Positions 8,286 through 19,082 of a DNA stretch of 64,000 nt are shown piece by piece; the first letter of the stretch is position 1; the number at the start of each line of letters is the position of its first letter. Both the position numbers and the translations under genes were made by a program. The notes below the pieces were generated by a model that saw nothing but the letters and a program-made list of their open reading frames with translations, was not told where the DNA came from and made no database searches. Source of the DNA: Cellulomonas chitinilytica (GTDB lineage: Bacteria; Actinomycetota; Actinomycetes; Actinomycetales; Cellulomonadaceae). The stretch spans positions 1-64,000 of the forward strand of contig NZ_BONK01000011.1 of the NCBI RefSeq assembly GCF_016862675.1, written 5' to 3'.

Positions 8286-9617
8286 TCAGGCGCCGGCGTC
8301 CGCGCGGCCCTCGGCCCACTTGCCGTTGAGGTCGTCGAAGATCTGCTCCTTCGTGCGGGCACCGGAGCGGGCGTCGTCGATGATCTGCAGGCGGTACTTC
8401 GGGTCGGTCGTGACGATGCCGGACGCGGTGTCGATGTCCGCGAACAGCGACTCCTTGCCCGCGGGCGCGGGGTTCATCGTGATCATCTCGACCTGCGACA
8501 TGAAGCTCTCGAGCGCGGCCGGGACGGCGCCGTCGATGAGCGGGGACAGGCCGACCTGCGACTCGGAGTAGCCCGAGTCGTGGTTGAACCAGTCGATCCA
8601 CGCACGCGCGGTCGCCTTGTTCTTCGAGTGCACGTTGATGCCGAGGTTGTAGTCGCCGCCGGCCACGGTGTGGAACTTGCCGTCGACCTGGACCGGGACG
8701 GGCATGTAGGCGATGTCCGCCGGGTCGGCACCCGCGTCCTTCGCGGCCGCGGCCATCTGCGGGATCGCCCACGAGCCGAGCGCCATGGTGGCGATGTCGC
8801 CGACGCCGATCTGGCGCTTGGACCCCTCCCAGTCGGTGGTGGTCGGGTCCGCCTCGGTGAGGCCCTGCTTGACGGCGTCGTAGATCGTGCCGTCGATGAC
8901 GCCGTAGTCGGAGTCCGGGGTCCACGGGGTGTCCGTCTGCGTCATCTCGTTGAGGGCGTCGGGGTCGGCCGTGACCGCTCCCCGCCAGCCGTCCCACTGC
9001 GACAGCGCCCAGGAGTCCTTGTAGTTCGTGTAGAGCGGCGCGACCTTGGCGACGCCCTTGTCCTTGATGGTCTGCAGGTCGTCGAGGAACTCCTGCGGGG
9101 TGGTCGGGAACTCGGTGATCCCGGCCTCCTCCCACACGCGCTTGTTGTAGAGGATGCCCTGGACGTTGCCGACGACGGGGATGCCGTAGGACTTGCCGTC
9201 GAAGGACTTGTCGTTGAGCCAGCGGTAGTCCTTCTCCATCTCGGCCTGGTCGCCGAGCGGCTCGAAGAAGTCGGGGAGCTGGTCGGGGGTGACCGAGCCG
9301 GGGATGGCGAGGACGTCGCCGTAGTCGTCGGTGTTCATCCGGGTCTTGACGGTGCCCTCGTAGTCCTTGACGCCCTCGACCTTGACGTCCGTGACTTCGG
9401 GGTACTTCTTCTTGAACTCCGTGACGTACGTGTCGAACGTGCCGTCCTCGACGAGGTCGGTGCGCCACGTCAGGACGGAGATCTTCCCCGAGGGGGTGCC
9501 GTCGGCGTTGCCGCTGCTGTCGTCGCCGCTGCCGCTGCCGCCCGAGCACGCTGCGGTGAGGGCGAGGACCGTGCCTGCCGCGGCGAGCGCGAGCAGTCGT
9601 CGCTTCTGAGGGAACAT
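8286..9617 (-). CDS. Extracellular sugar-binding lipoprotein (family 1)
   Basis: 443-residue solute-binding protein that captures the sugar outside the membrane and delivers it to the two permeases. The signal peptide ends in lipobox LTAAC with lipidated C24, followed by a Gly/Ser/Asp linker and a family-1 binding fold beginning KISVLTWR. Start ATG 9617 has GAGAGG 7 nt upstream; the in-frame open sequence up to 9728 runs through the promoter and is not coding. First gene of the mannan operon, read from the promoter at 9710-9738. Substrate is inferred from the β-mannosidase in the same operon. Confidence 0.93.
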   Translation of the reverse strand: MFPQKRRLLALAAAGTVLALTAACSGGSGSGDDSSGNADGTPSGKISVLTWRTDLVEDGTFDTYVTEFKKKYPEVTDVKVEGVKDYEGTVKTRMNTDDYGDVLAIPGSVTPDQLPDFFEPLGDQAEMEKDYRWLNDKSFDGKSYGIPVVGNVQGILYNKRVWEEAGITEFPTTPQEFLDDLQTIKDKGVAKVAPLYTNYKDSWALSQWDGWRGAVTADPDALNEMTQTDTPWTPDSDYGVIDGTIYDAVKQGLTEADPTTTDWEGSKRQIGVGDIATMALGSWAIPQMAAAAKDAGADPADIAYMPVPVQVDGKFHTVAGGDYNLGINVHSKNKATARAWIDWFNHDSGYSESQVGLSPLIDGAVPAALESFMSQVEMITMNPAPAGKESLFADIDTASGIVTTDPKYRLQIIDDARSGARTKEQIFDDLNGKWAEGRADAGA

Positions 9618-9709
9618 CTGTGATCCTCTCGTCGTCCCGGCACCTCCGCGTGCCGGCCGGGTGGAGGGGCGTCGTTGCCGGTGGGTCGGGGACCCTGCTC
9701 CGTGTGGCA

Positions 9710-9738
9710 TTCTTAAGCAAGTGAACAAAGTAAGTCAA
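9710..9738 (-). promoter_or_regulatory. Promoter of the mannan operon with candidate ROK operator
   Basis: On the minus strand: -35 TTGACT (9738-9733), 17-nt spacer, -10 TAAGAA (9715-9710), about 90 nt before the binding-protein start. The island is strikingly AT-rich for this genome. The spacer holds repeated AAGT/AAGC elements (AAGCAAGTGAACAAAGTAAG on the plus strand), a plausible site for the divergent ROK repressor; that assignment is inference. Confidence 0.75.
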
Positions 9739-9818
9739 CGGGCGTGTCGTGCCAGAAGCGGCCCGTGCCCGGATCGTTATGGTGAGCGCGGCCCGTGCAC
9801 CGACCGGAGGGAGCACCC

Positions 9819-11057
9819 GTGAGCCACTCGCAGGCCGGGCTGGGCGCCGCCCACGCGTCGAGCCGCGCCGCGATCCTCGACCTGATCCGCGCCTCCGGCA
9901 CGATCAGCCGGGTCGAGCTCACCCGTGCGACCGGACTCACGGCAGCCACCATCTCGACGGTGGTCCGGCGGCTCATCGACGACGGCCTCGTCCTCGAGGT
10001 CGGTCGCGCCGAGTCGACCGGCGGCAAGCCCCGCATGCTGCTCGAGCTCGACCCGCTGGCCCGCTACGCCGTCGGCGTCCACCTCGACCACGCCGGCATC
10101 ACCTACGTCATCGCGAACCTCGGCGGCGCGATCGTCGCGCGCTGGAAGCGACCCGGCGCCGGCTCGGACGACCCGCGCGAGGTCGTCGCCCGCATCGGCG
10201 GCGAGATCGCCGCGACCGTCGCGCGCGTCGGCGTCGACCCCGCCCGGCTGCTCGGCCTGGGCGTCGTGTCACCCGGACCGATCTCGGCGTTCACCGGCAT
10301 GACGCTCACGCCGCCCGTCATGCAGGCCTGGACCGAGTTCCCCCTCGCGGCCGCGCTCGAGGACGCCGTCGGGCTGCCCGTGCTGCTCGACAACGACGCC
10401 ACCGCCGCGGCGATCGGGGAGTACTGGTCCGGCGGCATCACGTCGGGCGCCGCGTTCGCCGCGCTCTACATGGGCACCGGCATCGGCGCGGGCATCATCG
10501 TCGACGGCACCGTCTACCGGGGTTCCAGCTCGAACGCCGGCGAGGTCGGCCACATCTGCGTCGACCTCGACGGGCCGCCGTGCTGGTGCGGCAGCGTCGG
10601 GTGCGTCGAGGCGCTCGCCGGCCCCGCCGCCGTCGTCGCCGCCGCCCGGGACGCGGGCGTGGAGCTCCCCGGCCGCGGGGTGTCCGAGGACTTCGCCGTG
10701 CTCGCGCGGGCCGCCGCGCGCGGTGAGGAGCAGCCCATGCGGATCCTGCGACGGTCCGCCCGCTACGTCGGGGTCGCCGCGCAGACCCTGGCCAACGTGC
10801 TCGACCTCGAGCTCGTCGTGCTCACCGGGCCCGCGTTCGCGCTCGCCGGCTCGCTGTACGTCCCGGAGGTCGAACGCCGGCTGGCGCAGTCGTTCTTCGC
10901 GCGTGGCAGCCATCCCGTGCGGGTCGCCATCTCGACGAACGCGCCCGAGGCCGCCGCCGTCGGTGCCGCCGCGCTGGTGCTGCAGAGCGAGCTGGCCCCC
11001 CGGCAGGCGGGGATGCGGATGCCCGAACGGTCGCTCGAGGTGCCGACCGGGACCTGA
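9819..11057 (+). CDS. ROK-family transcriptional repressor of the mannan operon (predicted)
   Basis: 412 residues: N-terminal winged helix (about 15-80, with SRVELTRATGLTAATISTVV) and a ROK sugar-kinase-like domain carrying DNDATAAA, GTGIGAGIIVDG and the zinc motif CWCGSVGCVE (the first Cys pair with one residue between). GTG at 9819 has GGAGG 8 nt upstream. It is divergent from the β-mannoside operon, the usual arrangement of a ROK repressor with its target. Kinase activity is not expected; the domain senses sugar. It reads toward mak with only 29 bp between the ends. Confidence 0.92.
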   Translation: MSHSQAGLGAAHASSRAAILDLIRASGTISRVELTRATGLTAATISTVVRRLIDDGLVLEVGRAESTGGKPRMLLELDPLARYAVGVHLDHAGITYVIANLGGAIVARWKRPGAGSDDPREVVARIGGEIAATVARVGVDPARLLGLGVVSPGPISAFTGMTLTPPVMQAWTEFPLAAALEDAVGLPVLLDNDATAAAIGEYWSGGITSGAAFAALYMGTGIGAGIIVDGTVYRGSSSNAGEVGHICVDLDGPPCWCGSVGCVEALAGPAAVVAAARDAGVELPGRGVSEDFAVLARAAARGEEQPMRILRRSARYVGVAAQTLANVLDLELVVLTGPAFALAGSLYVPEVERRLAQSFFARGSHPVRVAISTNAPEAAAVGAAALVLQSELAPRQAGMRMPERSLEVPTGT

Positions 11058-11086
11058 GCCGCGCGACGGCTCGCGACGGTGTGGTC

Positions 11087-12372
11087 TCAGACCGCGCCGA
11101 GCAGGCGGTCGAGCCCGGCGAGCGGGATCGGCACCCACGACGGACGGTTGCGCGACTCGTACACGACCTCGTACAGCGTCTTGTCGAGCTCGAGCGCGCG
11201 CAGCAGCACCGGGACCTGCTCCTCGTCGGACCCCGCGGCGTAGCCGTCGAGCAGGGCGGCCCGTGCCTCGCCGGTCCAGCGGGTGGCGGCCTCGCCGGTG
11301 AGGCCGCCGACCGCGGCCGCGTAGTCGAACGAGCGCAGCATCCCCGCGACGTCCCGCACCGCGAGGTCCGGCCGGGTCCGCTGCTCCAGCGGCGCCGACG
11401 GCTCACCCTCGAAGTCCGTGACGAACCAGCGGTCCGTCGAGCGCAGCACCTGGCCGAGGTGCAGGTCGCCGTGCACCCGCTGCCGCGGCGGGGCCGTCGG
11501 CAGCGCCCGGACCTGCGCGAGCACCCCGTCCACGGCCGGCGCGAACCGGGCGAGCGACGGGACCGCGGACGTCGCCCACGCGAACCGGCCGGCGAGCGAC
11601 GCGGCCACCGCGGCCGGGCCGTCCTCGGCGCGCGTCGTCGCGTCCGTGCCGAAGCCGCGCACGAGGGCGGTGTGCATCGTGGCCACCACCTCGCCGAGCT
11701 CGGCGGCGAGCGCCGCGAACGACTCCTCGCGCTCGGCGTACCCGCACGCCAGGACGAAGCCGTCCTGCGCCTGCGGCACGAACGCGCTCAGCACGCCGAG
11801 GTACCCGTGGGCCGTCGTGCCGTCCGGCGCCGGCCAGTCCGCCTCGACCCAGGCCAGGGGCTCGGGCACGTGCGTCCAGCCGACCTCGACGAGCCGCCGG
11901 GGGACCTCGACGTCCGGGTTCTCGCCGGGCTGCAGCGCGCGCAGCACCTTGAGGATCGCGACCGGGCGCTCCGACCCGAGGACCACCGACGTGTTGGACT
12001 GCTCGCCGGACACCGCCCGGGCCGTGGCCGGGTCCGCGCCGGTGCCCGGACCGTCGGCGGCCGCGAGCCACGCCTGCACGAACGCCGGGTGCGCGGCGCC
12101 GTCCAGCACCACGCGGTCGCCGAGCACGCCCAGCGCGTCGTCGGGCACGTCCGCGCCCACCGGGACGAGCACCAGCGGCACCTGGAGCAGCGCGTCGATC
12201 GAGCCGGCCCGCACCCGGACGAGCACGTCCTCGACGCCGTCCGCGAGGGCGCGCCGCTCGACGACCGACAGCGTCGCCTCCGCCCCCTTCGCCGGGTACC
12301 AGCGCCGGGCGGGCAGCCACGCGCGCAGCAGCTCGACGAGACCGTCGTCGTCCGCGCGCGCCTGACCGGCCG

Positions 12373-12376
<4 letters not shown>
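11087..12376 (-). CDS. mak: Maltokinase
   Basis: Phosphorylates maltose with ATP to maltose-1-phosphate, the donor for GlgE. 429 residues; kinase fold of the phosphotransferase type with [12 protein letters not shown] (catalytic Asp) and VTDFEGEP (metal-binding Asp) near residues 305-330. The GTG start overlaps the treS stop as GTGA (12373-12376), so the two are translationally coupled; in some actinobacteria they are fused into one protein. Slightly shorter than the mycobacterial enzyme (about 455) at the N-terminus. Confidence 0.94.
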
Positions 12377-14147
<1,771 letters not shown>

Positions 14148-14151
<4 letters not shown>

Positions 14152-16364
14152 GGCGCGTCCAGCGACACGACGTGGGCCTGGCGCACGCTCGGGTCGAACC
14201 GCACGTACACCTGCGACCCCCACGCGTACGTGTCGCCGGACAGCACGTCGCGGGCCACGACGGGCCGGTCGGTCGGCAGGCCGAACGCGGCCAGGTCGAG
14301 CTCGACGCCCGCCTCGCGCGTGTTCCACGTGTCGAGGTTCACCACGACGACGACCGTGTCCGGGCGCCCCGTCGGGGAGTGCGCGGCGTCGAGGTGCCGG
14401 GAGAACGCGAGCACCGCGGGGTCCGTCGTCGGGTGCACCCGCAGGTTGCGCAGCTGCTGCAGCGCCGGGTGCGCGCGGCGGATGCCGTTGAGCTTGCCCA
14501 GCAGCATCGCGATGCCGAACTGGTCGCCGTGCGACCAGTCGCGGGGCTTGAACTCGTACTTCTCGTTGTCGATCTGCTCGTCGACGCCGGGGCGCGGCAC
14601 GTCCTCGACGAGCTCGTAGCCCGAGTAGACGCCCCACGTCGGCGAGCCCGTCGCCGCGAGCACCGCCCGCACCGCGAAGCCGCGCACACCGGTGGCCTGC
14701 AGGTACGGCGGCAGGATGTCGTGCGTCGTCGGCCAGAAGCTCGGCCGCATCCACGCCGCCTGGTCGCCCGAGACCTCCGTGAGGTACTCGGTGATCTCGT
14801 CCTTCGTGTTGCGCCACGTGAAGTACGTGTACGACTGGTGGAACCCGATCTTCGCGAGCGTCTGCATCATCGCCGGCTTCGTGAACGCCTCCGACAGGAA
14901 GATCACGTCCGGGTGCGCGGCACGCACGTCGGCCAGGAGCCAGGACCAGAAGTCCAGCGGCTTGGTGTGCGGGTTGTCGACGCGGAACAGGGTGACCCCG
15001 TGGTCGATCCACACCTGCAGCACGCGCCGGATCTCGTGCGCGATGCCCTCGGGGTCGTTGTCGAAGTTGAGCGGGTAGATGTCCTGGTACTTCTTCGGCG
15101 GGTTCTCGGCGTACGCGATCGTGCCGTCCGCGCGCGTCGTGAACCACTCCGGGTGCTGCGTGACCCACGGGTGGTCCGGCGAGCACTGCAGCGCGACGTC
15201 GAGCGCCACCTCCAGGCCGAGCCCGCGCGCCGACGCGACGAACGCGTCGAAGTCGTCGAACGTGCCCAGGCTCGGCTCGATCGCGTCGTGGCCGCCCGCC
15301 TCCGAGCCGATCGCGTACGGCGAGCCCGGGTCGCCGGGCTGCGCGTCGAGCGAGTTGTTGCGGCCCTTGCGGTACGTGGTCCCGATGGGGTGGATGGGCG
15401 TCAGGTAGACGACGTCGAAGCCCATCTCCGCGATCCGGGGCAGCTCCTCGGCCGCCGTGCGCAGCGTCCCGCTCGCCCACCGGCCCGTGTCCGGGTCGAG
15501 CCGGGCGCCCTGCGACCGCGGGAACAGCTCGTACCACGCGCCCGCCAGGGCGAGCGGGCGGTCGACGACCAGCGGGTACCGCTCGGACGCCGTCACCATG
15601 TCACGCAGGGGCTGCTGCGCGAGCGCGGCACGGACCTCGGCCGACAGCCCGGCCGCGAGTCGGGCGAGCGGGGGGCGCTTCGTGTCGCGCAGCGCGCTCG
15701 CCGCGTCGACGAGCACCTGGGCGGCCGTCGGGCCCATCGTCTCCGCGCCCGTCCGGGTCGCCGCCCGGGTCAGCACGCGCGCGCCCTCGGTGAGCATCAG
15801 CTCGACGTCGATGCCCGCCTCGACCTTGATCGCCGCGTCGTGCGCCCATGTGCCGAACGGGTCGGACCAGCCCTCCACGCGGAACGTCCACGTGCCCGTC
15901 CGGTCCGGGACGACCCAGCCCTCGAAGCGGTCGAGGCCGGGCGCGACGTCGACCATCCGGGTCCGGGCCTGGTCCACGCCGTCCGGGTCGGTCAGCACGG
16001 CGGTCGCCGCGACCGCGTCGTGGCCCTCGCGGAACACCGTGGCGCGGACCGGCACGGCCTCGCCGACCACGGCCTTCGCCGGGAAGCGGCCCTCCTCGGC
16101 GACGGGGGAGACGTCGACGACCGGGATGCGGCCGATCCGGGGGGCGGCGACGGGGGCCGAGGCGGGGGCGGGGGTCGCGGGCGTCGCAGCGGGCGCCGGA
16201 GCGGGTGCCGGACCTGGTGCCGGAGCGGGTGTCGGGGCGTCCGCGGCGGCCTGCGCAGCGGCGTCGGCCGGCACCGACGACGTCGCGCGGCCGGGGGTGG
16301 GCTGCGCGGCGCTCGTCCGGCGGGCGGACGTGCCGCGGGCTCGGGACGGAGGGGGAGTCGTCAC
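14148..16364 (-). CDS. glgE: Alpha-1,4-glucan:maltose-1-phosphate maltosyltransferase GlgE
   Basis: Extends α-1,4-glucan with maltose from α-maltose-1-phosphate. 738 residues. Nucleophile D463 (RVDNPHTKP) and acid/base E492 (FLSEAFTKP) are 29 residues apart, as in the Streptomyces enzyme (394 and 423). The conserved part begins near residue 73 ([13 protein letters not shown]); the preceding ~70 residues are low-complexity Ala/Pro/Thr and not part of the usual enzyme. GTG at 16364 is preceded 7 nt upstream by TAGGTT, so the message may be leaderless; AGGA is too close to be a good ribosome site. First gene of glgE-treS-mak, divergent from glgP. Confidence 0.95.
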
Positions 16365-16467
16365 GTTCCTGAACCTATCCGCACGTCCACCCCCCGGGCA
16401 TCCGGTGCGCCTGCGCGCCACCTCCCGGCCATCCGGCGCACGCGCGATCTGCGTACTGTCAGGGGGC
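16365..16467. promoter_or_regulatory. Divergent glgE/glgP promoter region
   Basis: 103 bp serving both genes. Minus strand: TAGGTT (16377-16372) 7 nt before the glgE GTG. Plus strand: TACTGT (16454-16459) 8 nt before the glgP GTG. Between them a direct repeat CATCCGG occurs at 16399-16405 and 16430-16436, each followed by GC-rich text (TGCGC / CGCAC), 31 bp apart; it could bind a common regulator. Confidence 0.55.
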
Positions 16468-19041
16468 GTGAGAGCTATCCGCCGGTTCATCGTCCGCACC
16501 GTGCTCCCGGACGAGCTCGCGCCCCTCGACGAGCTCGCGCACAACCTGCGCTGGTCGTGGCACGCGCCCACGCGCGACCTGTTCGCCGCGATCGACGCCG
16601 AACGGTGGGCGGCCGTCGGCGGCGACCCCGTGGCCCTGCTCGGCGCCCTCGAGCCGGGACGTCTCGCGGCGCTCGCGGCGGACGCGGCGTTCGTCGGCCG
16701 CGTCCGCGAGGCCGCGCACGACCTGCACGTCTACCTCACGGCACCGCGGTGGTACCAGCAGCAGCAGTCGGCGCAGCTGCCGCGGGCGGTCGCGTACTTC
16801 TCGCCCGAGTACGGCATCACGTCCGTCCTGCCGCAGTACTCGGGCGGGCTCGGCATCCTCGCGGGCGACCACCTCAAGAGCGCGTCCGACCTCGGCGTGC
16901 CGCTCGTGGGCGTCGGGCTGCTGTACGGCTCGGGCTACTTCAAGCAGTCGCTCACCCGGGACGGCTGGCAGGTGGAGACGTACCCGGTGCTCGACCCGGA
17001 CGGCATGCCGCTCACGCTGCTGCGCGAACCGGACGGGTCACCCGCGGTCGTCACCGTCGAGCTGCCCGGCGGCGGCGCCCTGCACGCGCACGTGTGGCGG
17101 GCCGCCGTCGGCCGGGTGCCGCTGCTGCTGCTCGACTCGGACGTCCCGGAGAACGACGACGCGGTCCGGCACGTCACCGACCGGCTCTACGGCGGCGGCG
17201 GGGAGCACCGGCTGCGTCAGGAGCTGCTGCTCGGCGTCGGTGGCGTGCGGGCGCTGCGTGTGTGGTCGCGCCTGAGCGGTGCCCCGGAGCCGGAGGTCTT
17301 CCACACGAACGAGGGCCACGCGGGCTTCCTCGGGGTCGAGCGGATCCGGGAGCTCGTCGCGACCGGTCTCACGTTCGACGAGGCGCTCGAGGCGGTCCGC
17401 GCCGCGACGGTCTTCACGACCCACACCCCCGTCCCGGCGGGCATCGACCGGTTCGAGGCGAAGCTCGTCGCGCAGTACTTCGGCGGCGACAACGAGACGC
17501 CCGGCGTCCCGGTCGAGCGCGTCCTCGCGCTCGGGGCCGAGGACCACGAGGGCGGCGACCCGCTCGTGTTCAACATGGCCGTCATGGGCCTGCGGCTCGG
17601 TGGCCGGGCGAACGGGGTGTCGCTGCTGCACGGCCAGGTGTCCCGGGGCATGTTCGCCGGGCTGTGGCCCGGGTTCGACGACGTCGAGGTGCCGATCGGG
17701 TCCGTGACGAACGGCGTGCACGCCCCCACGTGGGTGCACCGGTCGCTCGTCGAGCTCGTGCAGCGGCGGCTGCGGCCGGACGAGGTCGCGTCGGGCAGCG
17801 GGTGGCTGCGCACCGGCGCGATCGGCGACGACGAGCTGTGGTCGCTGCGCGGCGCCCTGCGGGCCGAGCTCGTCGCCGAGGCGCGGGTGCGGCTGCGGCG
17901 GTCGTGGCTGCGCCGGGGCGCCAGCGCGGCCGAGCTCGGCTGGGTGGACGACGTGCTGTCGCCCGACGTCCTCACCCTCGGGTTCGCCCGGCGCGTGCCC
18001 ACGTACAAGCGGCTCACGCTCATGCTGCGCGACCCCGACCGGCTGCGCGCCCTGCTCCTGCACCCCGAGCGTCCCGTGCAGCTCGTCGTCGCCGGCAAGT
18101 CCCACCCCGACGACGACCAGGGCAAGCGGCTCATCCAGCAGCTCGTGCGGTTCGCGGATGCGCCGGACGTCCGCCACCGCATCGTGTTCCTGCCGAACTA
18201 CGACATCGCGATGGCCCAGGCGCTGTACCCGGGCTGCGACGTGTGGCTGAACAACCCGCTGCGGCCGCTCGAGGCGTGCGGCACGTCCGGCATGAAGTCG
18301 GCGCTCAACGGCGGCCTCAACCTCTCGGTGCTCGACGGCTGGTGGGACGAGTGGTTCGACGGGGAGAACGGCTGGGCCATCCCGACGGCCGACGGCGTCG
18401 ACGACGTCGACCGCCGCGACGACCTCGAGGCCGCCGCGCTGTACGACCTCGTCGAGCACCAGGTCGCGGCCCGGTTCTACGACCGGGACGACCGAGGGCT
18501 GCCCACGCGCTGGCTCGAGATGGTGCGGCACACGCTCGCGACGCTCGGGCCGAAGGTGCAGGCCACCCGCATGGTCGCCGACTACACGCGCTACCTGTAC
18601 GTGCCGGCGACGGCCGCGGGCCGGGCGCTGGCGGCGTCCGACCACGAGGGTGCCCGCGCGCTCGCGGCATGGAAGGCCCGGGTGCGGGACGCGTGGGAGC
18701 ACGTGCACGTCGACCACGTGGAGACCGGCGGCATCGGGGAGGTGCCGCAGGTCGGGGACGAGCTGCACGTCAAGGCGTACGTCTCCCTCGGCTCCCTGGA
18801 CCCGTCCGAGGTCCAGGTGCAGGTCGTGCACGGCCGGGTGACGGAGGCCGACGAGCTCGACGGGTACGCGGTCGACGCGCTGGTGCTCGCCGAGACGTTC
18901 GAGGCAGGACGGCACGCGTTCGCCGGGGACGTGCCGCTGCAGCGGTCCGGTCCGTTCGGGTACACCGTCCGGGTGGTGCCACGGCGGGACGGGCTGTCGT
19001 CGGCGGCCGAGCTGGCGCTCGTCGCGAACGCGCCCGCCTGA
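16468..19041 (+). CDS. glgP: Alpha-glucan (glycogen/maltodextrin) phosphorylase
   Basis: Releases glucose-1-phosphate from α-1,4-glucan ends. 857 residues, the length of the short actinobacterial phosphorylase family (TIGR02094 type), which starts with RRFIVRTVLPDELAPLDELAHNLRWSW. Recognisable parts: EYGITSVLPQYSGGLGILAGDHLK, NEGHAGFL, GVHAPTW, FARRVPTYKR, and the cofactor site ACGTSGMKSALNGG with the pyridoxal-phosphate lysine at residue 610. Divergent from the GlgE operon and followed by a FAD enzyme under separate control. Confidence 0.94.
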   Translation: MRAIRRFIVRTVLPDELAPLDELAHNLRWSWHAPTRDLFAAIDAERWAAVGGDPVALLGALEPGRLAALAADAAFVGRVREAAHDLHVYLTAPRWYQQQQSAQLPRAVAYFSPEYGITSVLPQYSGGLGILAGDHLKSASDLGVPLVGVGLLYGSGYFKQSLTRDGWQVETYPVLDPDGMPLTLLREPDGSPAVVTVELPGGGALHAHVWRAAVGRVPLLLLDSDVPENDDAVRHVTDRLYGGGGEHRLRQELLLGVGGVRALRVWSRLSGAPEPEVFHTNEGHAGFLGVERIRELVATGLTFDEALEAVRAATVFTTHTPVPAGIDRFEAKLVAQYFGGDNETPGVPVERVLALGAEDHEGGDPLVFNMAVMGLRLGGRANGVSLLHGQVSRGMFAGLWPGFDDVEVPIGSVTNGVHAPTWVHRSLVELVQRRLRPDEVASGSGWLRTGAIGDDELWSLRGALRAELVAEARVRLRRSWLRRGASAAELGWVDDVLSPDVLTLGFARRVPTYKRLTLMLRDPDRLRALLLHPERPVQLVVAGKSHPDDDQGKRLIQQLVRFADAPDVRHRIVFLPNYDIAMAQALYPGCDVWLNNPLRPLEACGTSGMKSALNGGLNLSVLDGWWDEWFDGENGWAIPTADGVDDVDRRDDLEAAALYDLVEHQVAARFYDRDDRGLPTRWLEMVRHTLATLGPKVQATRMVADYTRYLYVPATAAGRALAASDHEGARALAAWKARVRDAWEHVHVDHVETGGIGEVPQVGDELHVKAYVSLGSLDPSEVQVQVVHGRVTEADELDGYAVDALVLAETFEAGRHAFAGDVPLQRSGPFGYTVRVVPRRDGLSSAAELALVANAPA

Positions 19042-19048
19042 CCTCTTC

Positions 19049-19075
19049 TTGGACGCGCGTCCAACGACGTACAGT
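19049..19075 (+). promoter_or_regulatory. Perfect 16-bp palindrome overlapping a leaderless promoter
   Basis: TTGGACGCGCGTCCAA at 19049-19064 is a perfect inverted repeat. Its left end also reads as -35 TTGGAC, and a -10 TACAGT lies at 19070-19075 (15-nt spacer). The ATG at 19083 is 7 nt past the -10, so transcription likely starts at or next to the start codon. A dimeric repressor (TetR-like by site geometry) would block the polymerase; no such gene is adjacent. Confidence 0.7.
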
Positions 19076-19082
19076 CGGCCGC

